DNA of 64,000 nucleotides from Clostridia bacterium. GTDB lineage: Bacteria; Bacillota; DAOUPZ01. Below, one piece after another: positions 1-6,440 of the stretch (the first letter of the stretch is position 1; the number at the start of each line of letters is the position of its first letter). Position numbers and translations under genes: made by a program. The notes under the pieces were generated by a model. That model saw nothing but the letters and a program-made list of their open reading frames with translations, had not been told where the DNA came from and did no database searches. The DNA lies in NCBI GenBank assembly GCA_030625885.1, contig DAOUPZ010000001.1, positions 124,001 to 188,000 on the forward strand, given 5' to 3'.

Positions 1-4
1 ATCA

Positions 5-745
5 TTACTTTGCATATAAAATAATATTGTCTATAAAGTAAGTAGATGAATGCGTACAAAATTTATACCCTGTATCAATTTGTAGTTTGGTTTGGGTAGT
101 GGAGCCAGAGTTAAAGAGAATTCGATAGAACGTGTAATGGGGTTGGCAGTGAAGTTTGAAGTGTAAATTGCAAATATATACGTATAGGGTAGGGGCGAGT
201 GTTTGCGGTGTTGTTCTGGCATTAATTTCTATGAAATAATAGGTATCAGGTGCTAAAGTAACTTCCTGATTTATTCCTCCTAAAGCGCTGTAAGCGTGCT
301 TGGGTAGAAATAATTTTAAAGCTTTTTCTCCAATTAAAACACATTCTGGTGTATCAATGATCTCTACTTCACCTTTATTTTTTTCAATTTTACTCCAGTT
401 AGACAAGTCTTCATTAAAGAGGTTATTATGAATTAAGTTACCCGGTGAAAGTATTTTTTTCTCATTGGGTATATAGGGCTTAATTTCAGTAGGCGCATTT
501 TGTTGTGGTAACTGTGGTTGCTTCGTTACTTCTGAGGATTTTGATAGTTGTGATTGTGGTACTTTTGGAGGGTCTGGTATTTGTTGTGATTCTTGATTTT
601 TTGGCAATTTTGGAGAGGTTTTAGTTTTTGATTGCTTAAGTTGTTCAAATTCCTCGGGTGTTAAATAATCATTCCAATTTCTAGGATCTAATTGTTTGTG
701 AACCATATGAAAAGATATCGTTTTATAACCTGCATTGTTGTTCAT
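5..745 (-). CDS. Hypothetical protein with Pro/Gln/Lys-rich linker and C-terminal beta-rich domain
   Basis: This 246-residue protein has a short N-terminal segment, a low-complexity region rich in K, P, Q and S (about residues 35-100), and a C-terminal half (about 100-246) that looks like an all-beta, carbohydrate-binding-like module: it opens LIHNNLFNEDLSNWSKIE and runs on through alternating hydrophobic strands. This resembles the NTTRR-F1 type domains found on exosporium or coat proteins of spore formers, but the match is by eye only. There is no signal peptide or membrane segment. The start is supported by AAAGGAGGG upstream. It is divergent from the flavoprotein gene and near a collagen-like gene, which is consistent with a spore-surface role. 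Function is inferred, not shown. Confidence 0.6.
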   Translation of the reverse strand: MNNNAGYKTISFHMVHKQLDPRNWNDYLTPEEFEQLKQSKTKTSPKLPKNQESQQIPDPPKVPQSQLSKSSEVTKQPQLPQQNAPTEIKPYIPNEKKILSPGNLIHNNLFNEDLSNWSKIEKNKGEVEIIDTPECVLIGEKALKLFLPKHAYSALGGINQEVTLAPDTYYFIEINARTTPQTLAPTLYVYICNLHFKLHCQPHYTFYRILFNSGSTTQTKLQIDTGYKFCTHSSTYFIDNIILYAK

Positions 746-1033
746 AATTAACCCTCCTTTCGCTATTTTACTTTTAATTCATTTTATGTATTTTTTTTTA
801 TTTAGTTACAAGTTTTTGTTTAAATGAAAGTATTTTGTTATAATGTTTTAATTTTACACGAGTTCAAAAATCCTTGAATTTTCATTATGAGAAAATTGGA
901 TAATGGAATAGAAAACAAAGCAAAGATGTAGTAAAATGATTAAGAGAAAGCAATAGAGTAAAGTATAATGAAAAGAGCATAAAAAAGTTGTTTAATTATA
1001 AAATATAAAAGTGTAAAAGAAGGGGGAAAATAT

Positions 1034-1600
1034 ATGGAGAAAGTTGTTTTATTGTCGGGAAGTCCTAAAATGGATGGTAACACCATGCAGGTATTAGGAG
1101 AATGCAAGAACGTAATAGAAAAACAAGGGTTGGAAGCTAATGTGATTTCATTATCAGGTAAGACAATTGAGGGTTGTAAAGCGTGTGGTGCTTGTAAAAA
1201 AACGGGTAAATGCAGCTTAAACGATGGTTTAAATGAGATTATTGACGCGGTAAGAGAGGCTAAAGGATTTATTGTCGGGGCGCCTGTGTATTTTGGCACG
1301 GCGAGGGGAGACTTAATGAATGCCATTCAACGTATTGGGATGGTTTCTTATGGTACGGATCGTTTTTTGTCATGGAAAGTTGGAGGCCCCATTGTAGTGG
1401 GAAGAAGAGGCGGTCACACATCTTCTTACCAGGAAATGTTAATGTTTTATTTTATTAATGATATGATTGTCCCGGGATCTAATTATTGGAATATTGTTTT
1501 TGGTAAAAAGCCCGGTGAAGCCATGAAGGATGAAGAAGGTTTAGAAACCGTCAAACGTTTTTCAGAGAATGTAGCTAATTTGATAAAGAAGATTTATTAA
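1034..1600 (+). CDS. Flavodoxin-fold iron-sulfur flavoprotein / NADPH-dependent FMN reductase family
   Basis: The 188-residue product begins with a flavodoxin-like FMN phosphate loop (GSPKMDGNT, residues 9-17). It carries a compact cysteine motif C48-x2-C51-x2-C54-x5-C60. That spacing is the one known for iron-sulfur flavoproteins of the Isf family, which bind FMN and a [4Fe-4S] cluster and move electrons to quinones, oxygen or peroxide in anaerobes. The conserved GAPVYFGTARGDL segment follows. The gene appears monocistronic: RBS AGAAGGGGG precedes the ATG and two terminators follow. The redox partner and substrate cannot be told from sequence; a simple FMN reductase with structural cysteines is the alternative. 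Confidence 0.82.
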   Translation: MEKVVLLSGSPKMDGNTMQVLGECKNVIEKQGLEANVISLSGKTIEGCKACGACKKTGKCSLNDGLNEIIDAVREAKGFIVGAPVYFGTARGDLMNAIQRIGMVSYGTDRFLSWKVGGPIVVGRRGGHTSSYQEMLMFYFINDMIVPGSNYWNIVFGKKPGEAMKDEEGLETVKRFSENVANLIKKIY

Positions 1601-1604
1601 AGAA

Positions 1605-1633
1605 AAGGGCCGAATTAATTTTCGGCCTTTCTT
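1605..1633 (+). terminator. Intrinsic terminator after flavoprotein gene
   Basis: The stem AAGGGCCGAA / TTCGGCCTTT (one G-U pair) closes a six-base loop and is followed by CTT. It lies five bases after the stop codon of the flavoprotein gene. Confidence 0.8.
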
Positions 1634-1685
1634 AATGAGTTCGAAAGCATAGCTTTTTATTTCTTTAGCTTTTAGCCTTAAGCTT

Positions 1686-1712
1686 AAAAACCCTAAAGGG
1701 GTTTTTCTTATT
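1686..1712 (+). terminator. Second terminator-like hairpin
   Basis: The stem AAAAACCC / GGGGTTTTT with a four-base loop is followed by a T-rich tract. It follows a degenerate AGCTTTTAGCCTTAAGC stretch that recurs elsewhere in the window. It may be a backup terminator for the flavoprotein gene. Confidence 0.65.
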
Positions 1713-1851
1713 TTACCCATAGTTTATATGAGAATGAAGTAACCAATATATCAATAAATGCATATTATGTTAATATATGGATTAATATCTAAAATTTTGT
1801 TTTACTAATGGTAAACCGTGATAAAAATTAAATTAAAAGGATGTGAGGGCT

Positions 1852-2571
1852 ATGAGTAACGGTGGGTGTTGTAGTAGAGGAACACCAGGACCGCGTGGAC
1901 CACAAGGGCCACCAGGACCCCAGGGGCCGCCGGGATCACAAGGACCGCCTGGGCCGCCGGGAACGTCTGGATTACGAGGCGCTGTTTGTTGTTGCTCTGG
2001 TAAACGAGGACCACGGGGTCCCCAGGGTCCACCAGGACCTCCAGGAGATAGTGAATATGAATGGTGTCTTGAGCCGATGAGAGTATTTTTAAATCTTTTA
2101 AAAGATAAATTAGATACAGCAGGCTCAAATGAAAAAGATTTCAAAGTATGTACTACAACTCAACAGCAAATAAATGGGGATGAGATTGTAAGCGTTAATG
2201 ATTTTTTTGTTACAGTTAAAAGAAGTGTCCAAAATGAAAATGAATTTCTTATTCCAATTCGCTATATTGTAGGCATAATTTTTAAGGTGAATCCAGTTCC
2301 GCTGTTACTGCCTCAAGCTTCAGGCATAGATAGAACTATGCGCTATGAACAATTACTTGGGCAAAAGTTAACACAAATACAAAAAGCAGGCTCTATCATA
2401 GATGTTAATACTTTAGACGGGGGGGACTTTAATAATATTCCAAATGTTAAAGTATTTGATGTTGGAGAAGGATTGGTCATATTGGAACCGATAGAGGAAA
2501 CTGTTACCTTGAAATATGCTGTATCAATTTGTAAGATCGTATGTGTTAAAACAAGGAGAAATGATGGATAA
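1852..2571 (+). CDS. Collagen-like Gly-X-Y repeat protein, probable exosporium/spore surface component
   Basis: The 239-residue protein has two blocks of Gly-Pro-rich Gly-X-Y triplets (about residues 10-42 and 50-65). They are separated and preceded by cysteine clusters (GGCCS near the N terminus and AVCCCSGK between the blocks). A non-repetitive C-terminal domain of about 170 residues follows. In spore-forming Firmicutes such short collagen-like proteins form exosporium filaments, and the cysteines could cross-link trimers. The ATG at 1852 is preferred over an upstream in-frame GTG because AAAGGATG lies at a proper distance. The GC-rich repeat stands out from the AT-rich neighbourhood. The C-terminal domain is not recognised. 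Confidence 0.75.
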   Translation: MSNGGCCSRGTPGPRGPQGPPGPQGPPGSQGPPGPPGTSGLRGAVCCCSGKRGPRGPQGPPGPPGDSEYEWCLEPMRVFLNLLKDKLDTAGSNEKDFKVCTTTQQQINGDEIVSVNDFFVTVKRSVQNENEFLIPIRYIVGIIFKVNPVPLLLPQASGIDRTMRYEQLLGQKLTQIQKAGSIIDVNTLDGGDFNNIPNVKVFDVGEGLVILEPIEETVTLKYAVSICKIVCVKTRRNDG

Positions 2572-2602
2572 AAAAGCAGTTATTCTTTACTGCTTTTTTT
2601 AT
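2571..2602 (+). terminator. Intrinsic terminator after collagen-like gene
   Basis: AAAAAAGCAGT and ACTGCTTTTTTT form a strong stem around a seven-base loop, ending in a T tract directly after the stop codon. Confidence 0.85.
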
Positions 2603-2690
2603 TGTATAGGATTAAAAAGTAAAGAGGAAAACATTAGATTGATAGTGAATATATAGATAGAACATTTTAAATTAAAATAAACATATGCTT

Positions 2691-2753
2691 TGTAATAAAG
2701 ATTTTGCATTTACAATGGCTTTTGCAAACCTGCAATGTAAATTTTTTATTACA
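2691..2753. other. Nested inverted repeats upstream of degV-family gene
   Basis: Three nested complementary pairs sit on one axis: TGTAATAAA (2691-2699) with TTTATTACA (2745-2753), ATTTACA (2708-2714) with TGTAAAT (2736-2742), and TTGCA (2722-2726) with TGCAA (2731-2735). It lies in a 278-base gap between the terminator and degV, with no ORF. It may be a structured leader, a small RNA or a compound operator; no known riboswitch class matches. Confidence 0.45.
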
Positions 2754-2880
2754 TATATACTTGGAAAAAGGATGTGTATCCAACAAAACATTGGGGGAAA
2801 AAAGAAATAAACTAGCTAACTTTGAAATATGTTATGATAAATAGGTGTTTTAATTTGATTGAATTGTAAAGGAGAATATT

Positions 2881-3753
2881 ATGGGAGATATAAAAATAGT
2901 AACTGATTCTAGTGCTGATTTACCTTATGAATGGGTAACTGAGGCAAACATTGATTTTTTATCTTTAAAGCTTTTATTTAAGGATGAAGAACATATAGAC
3001 GATTTTGGGCAAACATTGCAGTACAAGTTATTTTACGATGGTATAAGAAATGGGGCTATGTCTAAAACTTCACAAGCAACAGTGCAGGAATTTGTGGATT
3101 TATTTTCCGCATTAATTAAAGAAGAAAAGAAGATTATTTATATTGGCTTTTCATCAGGGCTTAGCGGTACGATTAATAGTGCTTATATCGCTAAAGATAT
3201 TGTTCTAAATGATTTCCCTGAGGCAGATATTAGTATTATTGATACTAAATGTGCTTCTCTTGGGCAAGGTCTTTTGGTTTATAAAGCTGTAGAAATGTTA
3301 AAAAAGGGATGTTCCAAAGAGGAGATTGTCAATTGGATTGAAACGCATAAACTCAAAATGAATCACTGGTTTACAGTAGATGATTTGCAGTATTTAAAAA
3401 GAGGTGGAAGAATAACAGCTGTTACAGCTAATGTGGGGACATTGTTAAATATTAAGCCCGTTTTAATGGTAGATGATGAGGGGAAGCTCATTCCATATTC
3501 CAAAGTTAAAGGACGTAAAAAAGCGATTAAGGTACTGGCAGAAAAATTACTTGAAAGAATGACTCATCCCGAACAACAAACGATCGCTATCAGTCATGGA
3601 GATTGTCTTGAGGATGCATTGCGTTTGAAAGCGCTTATTTGTGAGAAAATAAATGTGAAAGAAGTAATCATTAATATGGTTGGACCTGTAATTGGATCAC
3701 ATTCAGGACCGGGAACAATTGCTGTATTTTTTTTGAGTGAGAGTAGAAATTAA
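2881..3753 (+). CDS. DegV family fatty-acid-binding protein
   Basis: The 290-residue protein has the hallmarks of the DegV family: DSSADLP near residue 9, SSGLSGT near residue 97, and the KRGGRI and KPVL segments in the second half. Family members bind a long-chain fatty acid between two domains, and one class (FakB) presents it to the FakA kinase for phospholipid synthesis. No FakA (Dak2 domain) gene is in this window, so the partner is unknown. The length is normal for the family, and the RBS AAAGGAG supports the ATG. Confidence 0.9.
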   Translation: MGDIKIVTDSSADLPYEWVTEANIDFLSLKLLFKDEEHIDDFGQTLQYKLFYDGIRNGAMSKTSQATVQEFVDLFSALIKEEKKIIYIGFSSGLSGTINSAYIAKDIVLNDFPEADISIIDTKCASLGQGLLVYKAVEMLKKGCSKEEIVNWIETHKLKMNHWFTVDDLQYLKRGGRITAVTANVGTLLNIKPVLMVDDEGKLIPYSKVKGRKKAIKVLAEKLLERMTHPEQQTIAISHGDCLEDALRLKALICEKINVKEVIINMVGPVIGSHSGPGTIAVFFLSESRN

Positions 3754-3847
3754 CAAATAGTTATGCATAGTATATCGAAATTTCACCTCATATATGATAA
3801 AATACAAAAGTATTCAGAAAATTTATTCAATTTTGTGAGGTGGAAAG

Positions 3848-4978
3848 ATGAGTATCGAATCTTTATTAAGAAATGGATTATTGGCGGTAGACGGATATGA
3901 GGCTGAACTTGCTGATAAAACACATAAACAGCTTAGTGAAATGTTAAAGCAGAATGAAATAATAAAGTTATCGTTTAATGAAAATCCCTATGGTCCTTCT
4001 CCGAAGGCCATTGCAGCGATGCAGGAAACCGTACCGCAATTACATATCTATACAGATCATGAAGGGGTTGATCTTAAGAATGCCATTGCAAATAAATTTT
4101 GCTTAAAACCGCAAAATGTTATTTATAGTAATGGGGCAGATGAAATGATAACAATGGTTTGTAATACTTTCCTTAATGAAGGAGAAGAAGCAATTATTCC
4201 TATTCCCACATTTGGACAATATGAAGTCAATGTTTTACTAATGAATGCACAACCGATTTTAGTAAAATGTTGTGATAATTTTGAGATTGACTTGGAAAGA
4301 ATAAAAGAGAAGATTAATGATAGAACTAAATTAATCTTTTTATGCAATCCTAATAATCCAACGGGATTAGTTGTTACTAAAGAACAACTGGATGAATTTG
4401 TGAGTTCACTGCCGGATCATGTTATTTTAGTGATCGATGAAGCGTATATTGAATATGCAGATCATTCGCAAATTGCAAATGGAATCGATTATGTACGAAA
4501 TAATGATCGTGTTATTGTTATTCGTACTTTTTCTAAGATTTATGGTATGGCTGGGGCACGAATAGGGTATGCCTTTGCGTCTGAAGAAATTATTTTTCAT
4601 ATCAATCGTGTTCGGATGCCTGTTAATATCAATTGGGTAGGAATGGAAGGTGCTATAGCTAGTTTAGATGATGATGAGCACGTTGCAAAAATTAGAAAAT
4701 ATACGATCCGTGAAAAACAATACCTATGTAACAAGTTTGATGAAATGGGGCTTGCGTACATTCCTTCCCAAACTTGCTTTATACTTGTTAATGTAGGACG
4801 TGATTCTAAGGAAGTTATGTTGGATGTAGCACAACATGGTATTATTATCCGTCCTGCCCATGGTTGGGGTTATCCTAATTATGCGAGAATTTCTTTAGGG
4901 AATCATGAACAGAATGAAAAATTAGTTTCAGCAATAGGTAAAGCTTTGGGCAAAAATATTATTTCTAAAGCTATTTAA
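3848..4978 (+). CDS. hisC: Histidinol-phosphate aminotransferase family (PLP, class I/II)
   Basis: The 376-residue fold-type I aminotransferase contains the HisC-like N-terminal NENPYGPSP segment. It also has NPNNPTG (substrate and PLP contact), DEAYIEY, and the PLP-binding TFSKIYGMAGARIGY with Lys230. Closest by eye is HisC, which converts imidazole-acetol phosphate to L-histidinol phosphate with glutamate. It is alone, not in a his operon, so it could also act on aromatic amino acids, as several HisC homologues do. The GTGAGGTGG RBS fits the ATG, and a 15-bp stem terminator follows. Confidence 0.85.
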   Translation: MSIESLLRNGLLAVDGYEAELADKTHKQLSEMLKQNEIIKLSFNENPYGPSPKAIAAMQETVPQLHIYTDHEGVDLKNAIANKFCLKPQNVIYSNGADEMITMVCNTFLNEGEEAIIPIPTFGQYEVNVLLMNAQPILVKCCDNFEIDLERIKEKINDRTKLIFLCNPNNPTGLVVTKEQLDEFVSSLPDHVILVIDEAYIEYADHSQIANGIDYVRNNDRVIVIRTFSKIYGMAGARIGYAFASEEIIFHINRVRMPVNINWVGMEGAIASLDDDEHVAKIRKYTIREKQYLCNKFDEMGLAYIPSQTCFILVNVGRDSKEVMLDVAQHGIIIRPAHGWGYPNYARISLGNHEQNEKLVSAIGKALGKNIISKAI

Positions 4979-4999
4979 GTTTTTAAAGGTATATAATGC

Positions 5000-5033
5000 G
5001 ATAAAAGTCGATCCATTTGGATCGACTTTTATC
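5000..5033. terminator. Perfect 15-bp stem, likely bidirectional terminator
   Basis: A perfect inverted repeat (5000-5014 with 5019-5033, loop ATTT) lies between the converging hisC and the small gene at 5064-5228. Its ends are A- and T-rich (TAAAAG/CTTTTA), so it may serve both genes. Confidence 0.7.
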
Positions 5034-5063
5034 ATGTTTGTTTCTAAGAGAACTCTAAGCCAA

Positions 5064-5228
5064 CTATTTGTGCTGTACAAGATCAATAGCACCTAACACG
5101 ATATGGGCTAAACCAAACCCTGCAACACCCCAAGCAAATTTGGAAGCAGTATAACGACGCAAAGCAATACCTGTAGTAGTAACAGCTGTACCAAGAACTG
5201 TAGGGATCATCCCTTCACGTACTTTCAT
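5064..5228 (-). CDS. Small conserved-type hydrophobic protein (54 aa)
   Basis: Translating the minus strand gives a 54-residue protein, MKVREGMIPTVLGTAVTT at the start, then a basic patch (LRRYTASK) and a second glycine-rich hydrophobic helix ending AIDLVQHK. It looks like a small two-helix membrane-associated protein. The upstream AGGGGGCAAAAAT gives a good RBS. I do not know a function; similar short proteins occur in spore-forming Firmicutes with unreliable names. Confidence 0.65.
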   Translation of the reverse strand: MKVREGMIPTVLGTAVTTTGIALRRYTASKFAWGVAGFGLAHIVLGAIDLVQHK

Positions 5229-5383
5229 ATTTTTGCCCCCTATTCTTTTTGAGTTCTTGATTATTTTTTCAAATAATGTCGCATATTAATCAGGTAAATT
5301 ATCATTATTACAGGAAAAAATTGAAAATGTTTTACAACAAGATTGTCCTTATGATAAAATAGGTTAAAAAGGGAGGGCTATTT

Positions 5384-5554
5384 ATGTTTGATTCGAAAAT
5401 GTTTATTATTATAACAGCAATTCTAAATCTTGTTTTTTTAGCAATGCCTACTGTTGTTTTAAACAAATATCCCATTTTTACTTATGTAAGTGGCCTATTG
5501 TTTCCAGTTGTCATTGTGTCAAATATTATTCTGCTATTTTCTGCCATATTTTAG
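5384..5554 (+). CDS. Small membrane protein (56 aa), two predicted transmembrane helices
   Basis: A 56-codon ORF begins MFDSKMFIIITAILNLVFLA and continues through a short loop (NKYPIF) to a second hydrophobic helix that ends at the C terminus. AAAGGGAGGG lies at RBS distance. The frame is closed by TAG and a terminator hairpin follows at 5582. The composition, two helices and almost nothing else, suggests an integral membrane peptide. No family is recognised. Confidence 0.6.
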   Translation: MFDSKMFIIITAILNLVFLAMPTVVLNKYPIFTYVSGLLFPVVIVSNIILLFSAIF

Positions 5555-5581
5555 GAAAAACAAAATTTCTATGTAATTAAA

Positions 5582-5611
5582 AGTCACCTGTAAAAACAGG
5601 TGATTTTTTGG
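5582..5611 (+). terminator. Intrinsic terminator
   Basis: GTCACCTG / CAGGTGAT form the stem around a TAAAAA loop, followed by TTTTTT. It ends the small membrane protein gene. Confidence 0.8.
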
Positions 5612-5654
5612 TAGAAGGGGAAAAGATAAAGTGCAGAGAAAGAAGGATATCATC

Positions 5655-5906
5655 ATGTATTATGTCTATATTATTCGCTGTTATGATCATTCACTTTATA
5701 CGGGTTATACGACGAATGTGGAAAGAAGATTTTTACAACATACCCAGGGTACAGGTGCGAAGTATACTAGAAGCCATCCTCCCAAGGAAATTGTTTATTA
5801 CCGAAAATTTCAAACTAAAAGTGAAGCTTGTAAAGAGGAAGCGCGTATTAAAAAATTAAGTAAACAGCAAAAAGAGATGCTTATTTTAGATTTTAAAAAT
5901 GAATAA
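5655..5906 (+). CDS. GIY-YIG nuclease domain protein, UPF0213 family
   Basis: The product (83 residues from the ATG at 5655) is a single GIY-YIG domain: YYVYIIRC, then SLYTGYTTNVERR, and KYTRSHPP. These are the typical signatures of the small UPF0213/YhbQ family, which has the homing-endonuclease-type nuclease core and unknown physiological role. A GTG at 5631 with GAAGGGG upstream would add eight residues. I prefer 5655 because family members normally start right before YYVYI and GAAGGATA lies upstream. Confidence 0.85.
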   Translation: MYYVYIIRCYDHSLYTGYTTNVERRFLQHTQGTGAKYTRSHPPKEIVYYRKFQTKSEACKEEARIKKLSKQQKEMLILDFKNE

Positions 5907-5974
5907 GAAAATCAGCTTAAGGTCAAAGCCCTCTAAAGAATAAAAACAAATTTAATGAAAATAATAAGAAAAAG

Positions 5975-6003
5975 TTGACATATGGGTTATAACATCGTAT
6001 TAT
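5975..6003 (+). promoter_or_regulatory. Sigma-A type promoter for arsR-family gene
   Basis: TTGACA (5975-5980), a 17-base spacer and TATTAT (5998-6003) match the vegetative promoter consensus closely. Transcription would start near 6010. This rules out an in-frame start at 5982 for the regulator gene and supports the GTG at 6039. Confidence 0.8.
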
Positions 6004-6038
6004 ATAGATATAAGAAATTACTGGAAAGGATGAGGGAT

Positions 6039-6323
6039 GTGTCAGAATTTGGAAGTGACCAAAAACTATTAGAATATAAAGCAGAAATATTGAAAGCATT
6101 AGCTCATCCCGTGAGGTTATGTATTGTCAAAGGTCTCATTCAATCTAAGGGGTGTAATGTGACTCATATTCAATGTTGTTTGGGTATTCCTCAGTCTACT
6201 ATTTCTCAACATATTGCTAAGCTCAAAGCAGCTGGTATTATTGAAGGGCAGCGTAGTGGCGTGGAGATTAATTATTGTGTCGTCAGTGAAGAGGCCAAAA
6301 AAGTGGTGCAAGCATTATTCTAA
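6039..6323 (+). CDS. ArsR family repressor, cysteine-rich, probable sulfur/redox sensor
   Basis: From the GTG at 6039 (RBS GGAAAGGA) the product has 94 residues with one winged helix: EILKALAHPVRLCIVKGL, then IPQSTISQHIAKLKAAGII as the recognition region. Cysteines lie at about 28, 39, 46, 47 and near the C terminus. The gene is 117 bases upstream of a persulfide/CoA-disulfide reductase and a 32-bp dyad lies between them. ArsR-type repressors with paired cysteines are known to sense polysulfides or metals. Sensing of reactive sulfur species here is inferred from neighbours. A start at ATG 6030 is possible but crowds the RBS. Confidence 0.85.
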   Translation: MSEFGSDQKLLEYKAEILKALAHPVRLCIVKGLIQSKGCNVTHIQCCLGIPQSTISQHIAKLKAAGIIEGQRSGVEINYCVVSEEAKKVVQALF

Positions 6324-6337
6324 TTTTTTTTTGTATA

Positions 6338-6369
6338 ATTTATCTTAATATTAATATATTAAGATAAAT
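6338..6369. promoter_or_regulatory. Perfect 13-bp inverted repeat, probable ArsR operator
   Basis: ATTTATCTTAATA (6338-6350) and TATTAAGATAAAT (6357-6369) are exact reverse complements separated by TTAATA. The dyad overlaps a TATAAT at 6334-6339 and lies between the ArsR gene and the reductase gene. AT-rich dyads of this size are typical ArsR-family operators. Confidence 0.65.
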
Positions 6370-6440
6370 ATATTAATATGAATATATCGCAAAATACAAG
6401 GGGAAAATAACAGAAGGCTATTAAAAGGAGGAAAATATCA

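Noticed and set aside
1833-2144. Proline/glycine-rich ORF antisense to the collagen-like gene
   Set aside because: It is the mirror of Gly-X-Y codons; antisense of GC-rich repeats stays open by composition.
5982-6038. Longer ArsR protein
   Set aside because: The reading frame begins inside the promoter (between -35 and -10).
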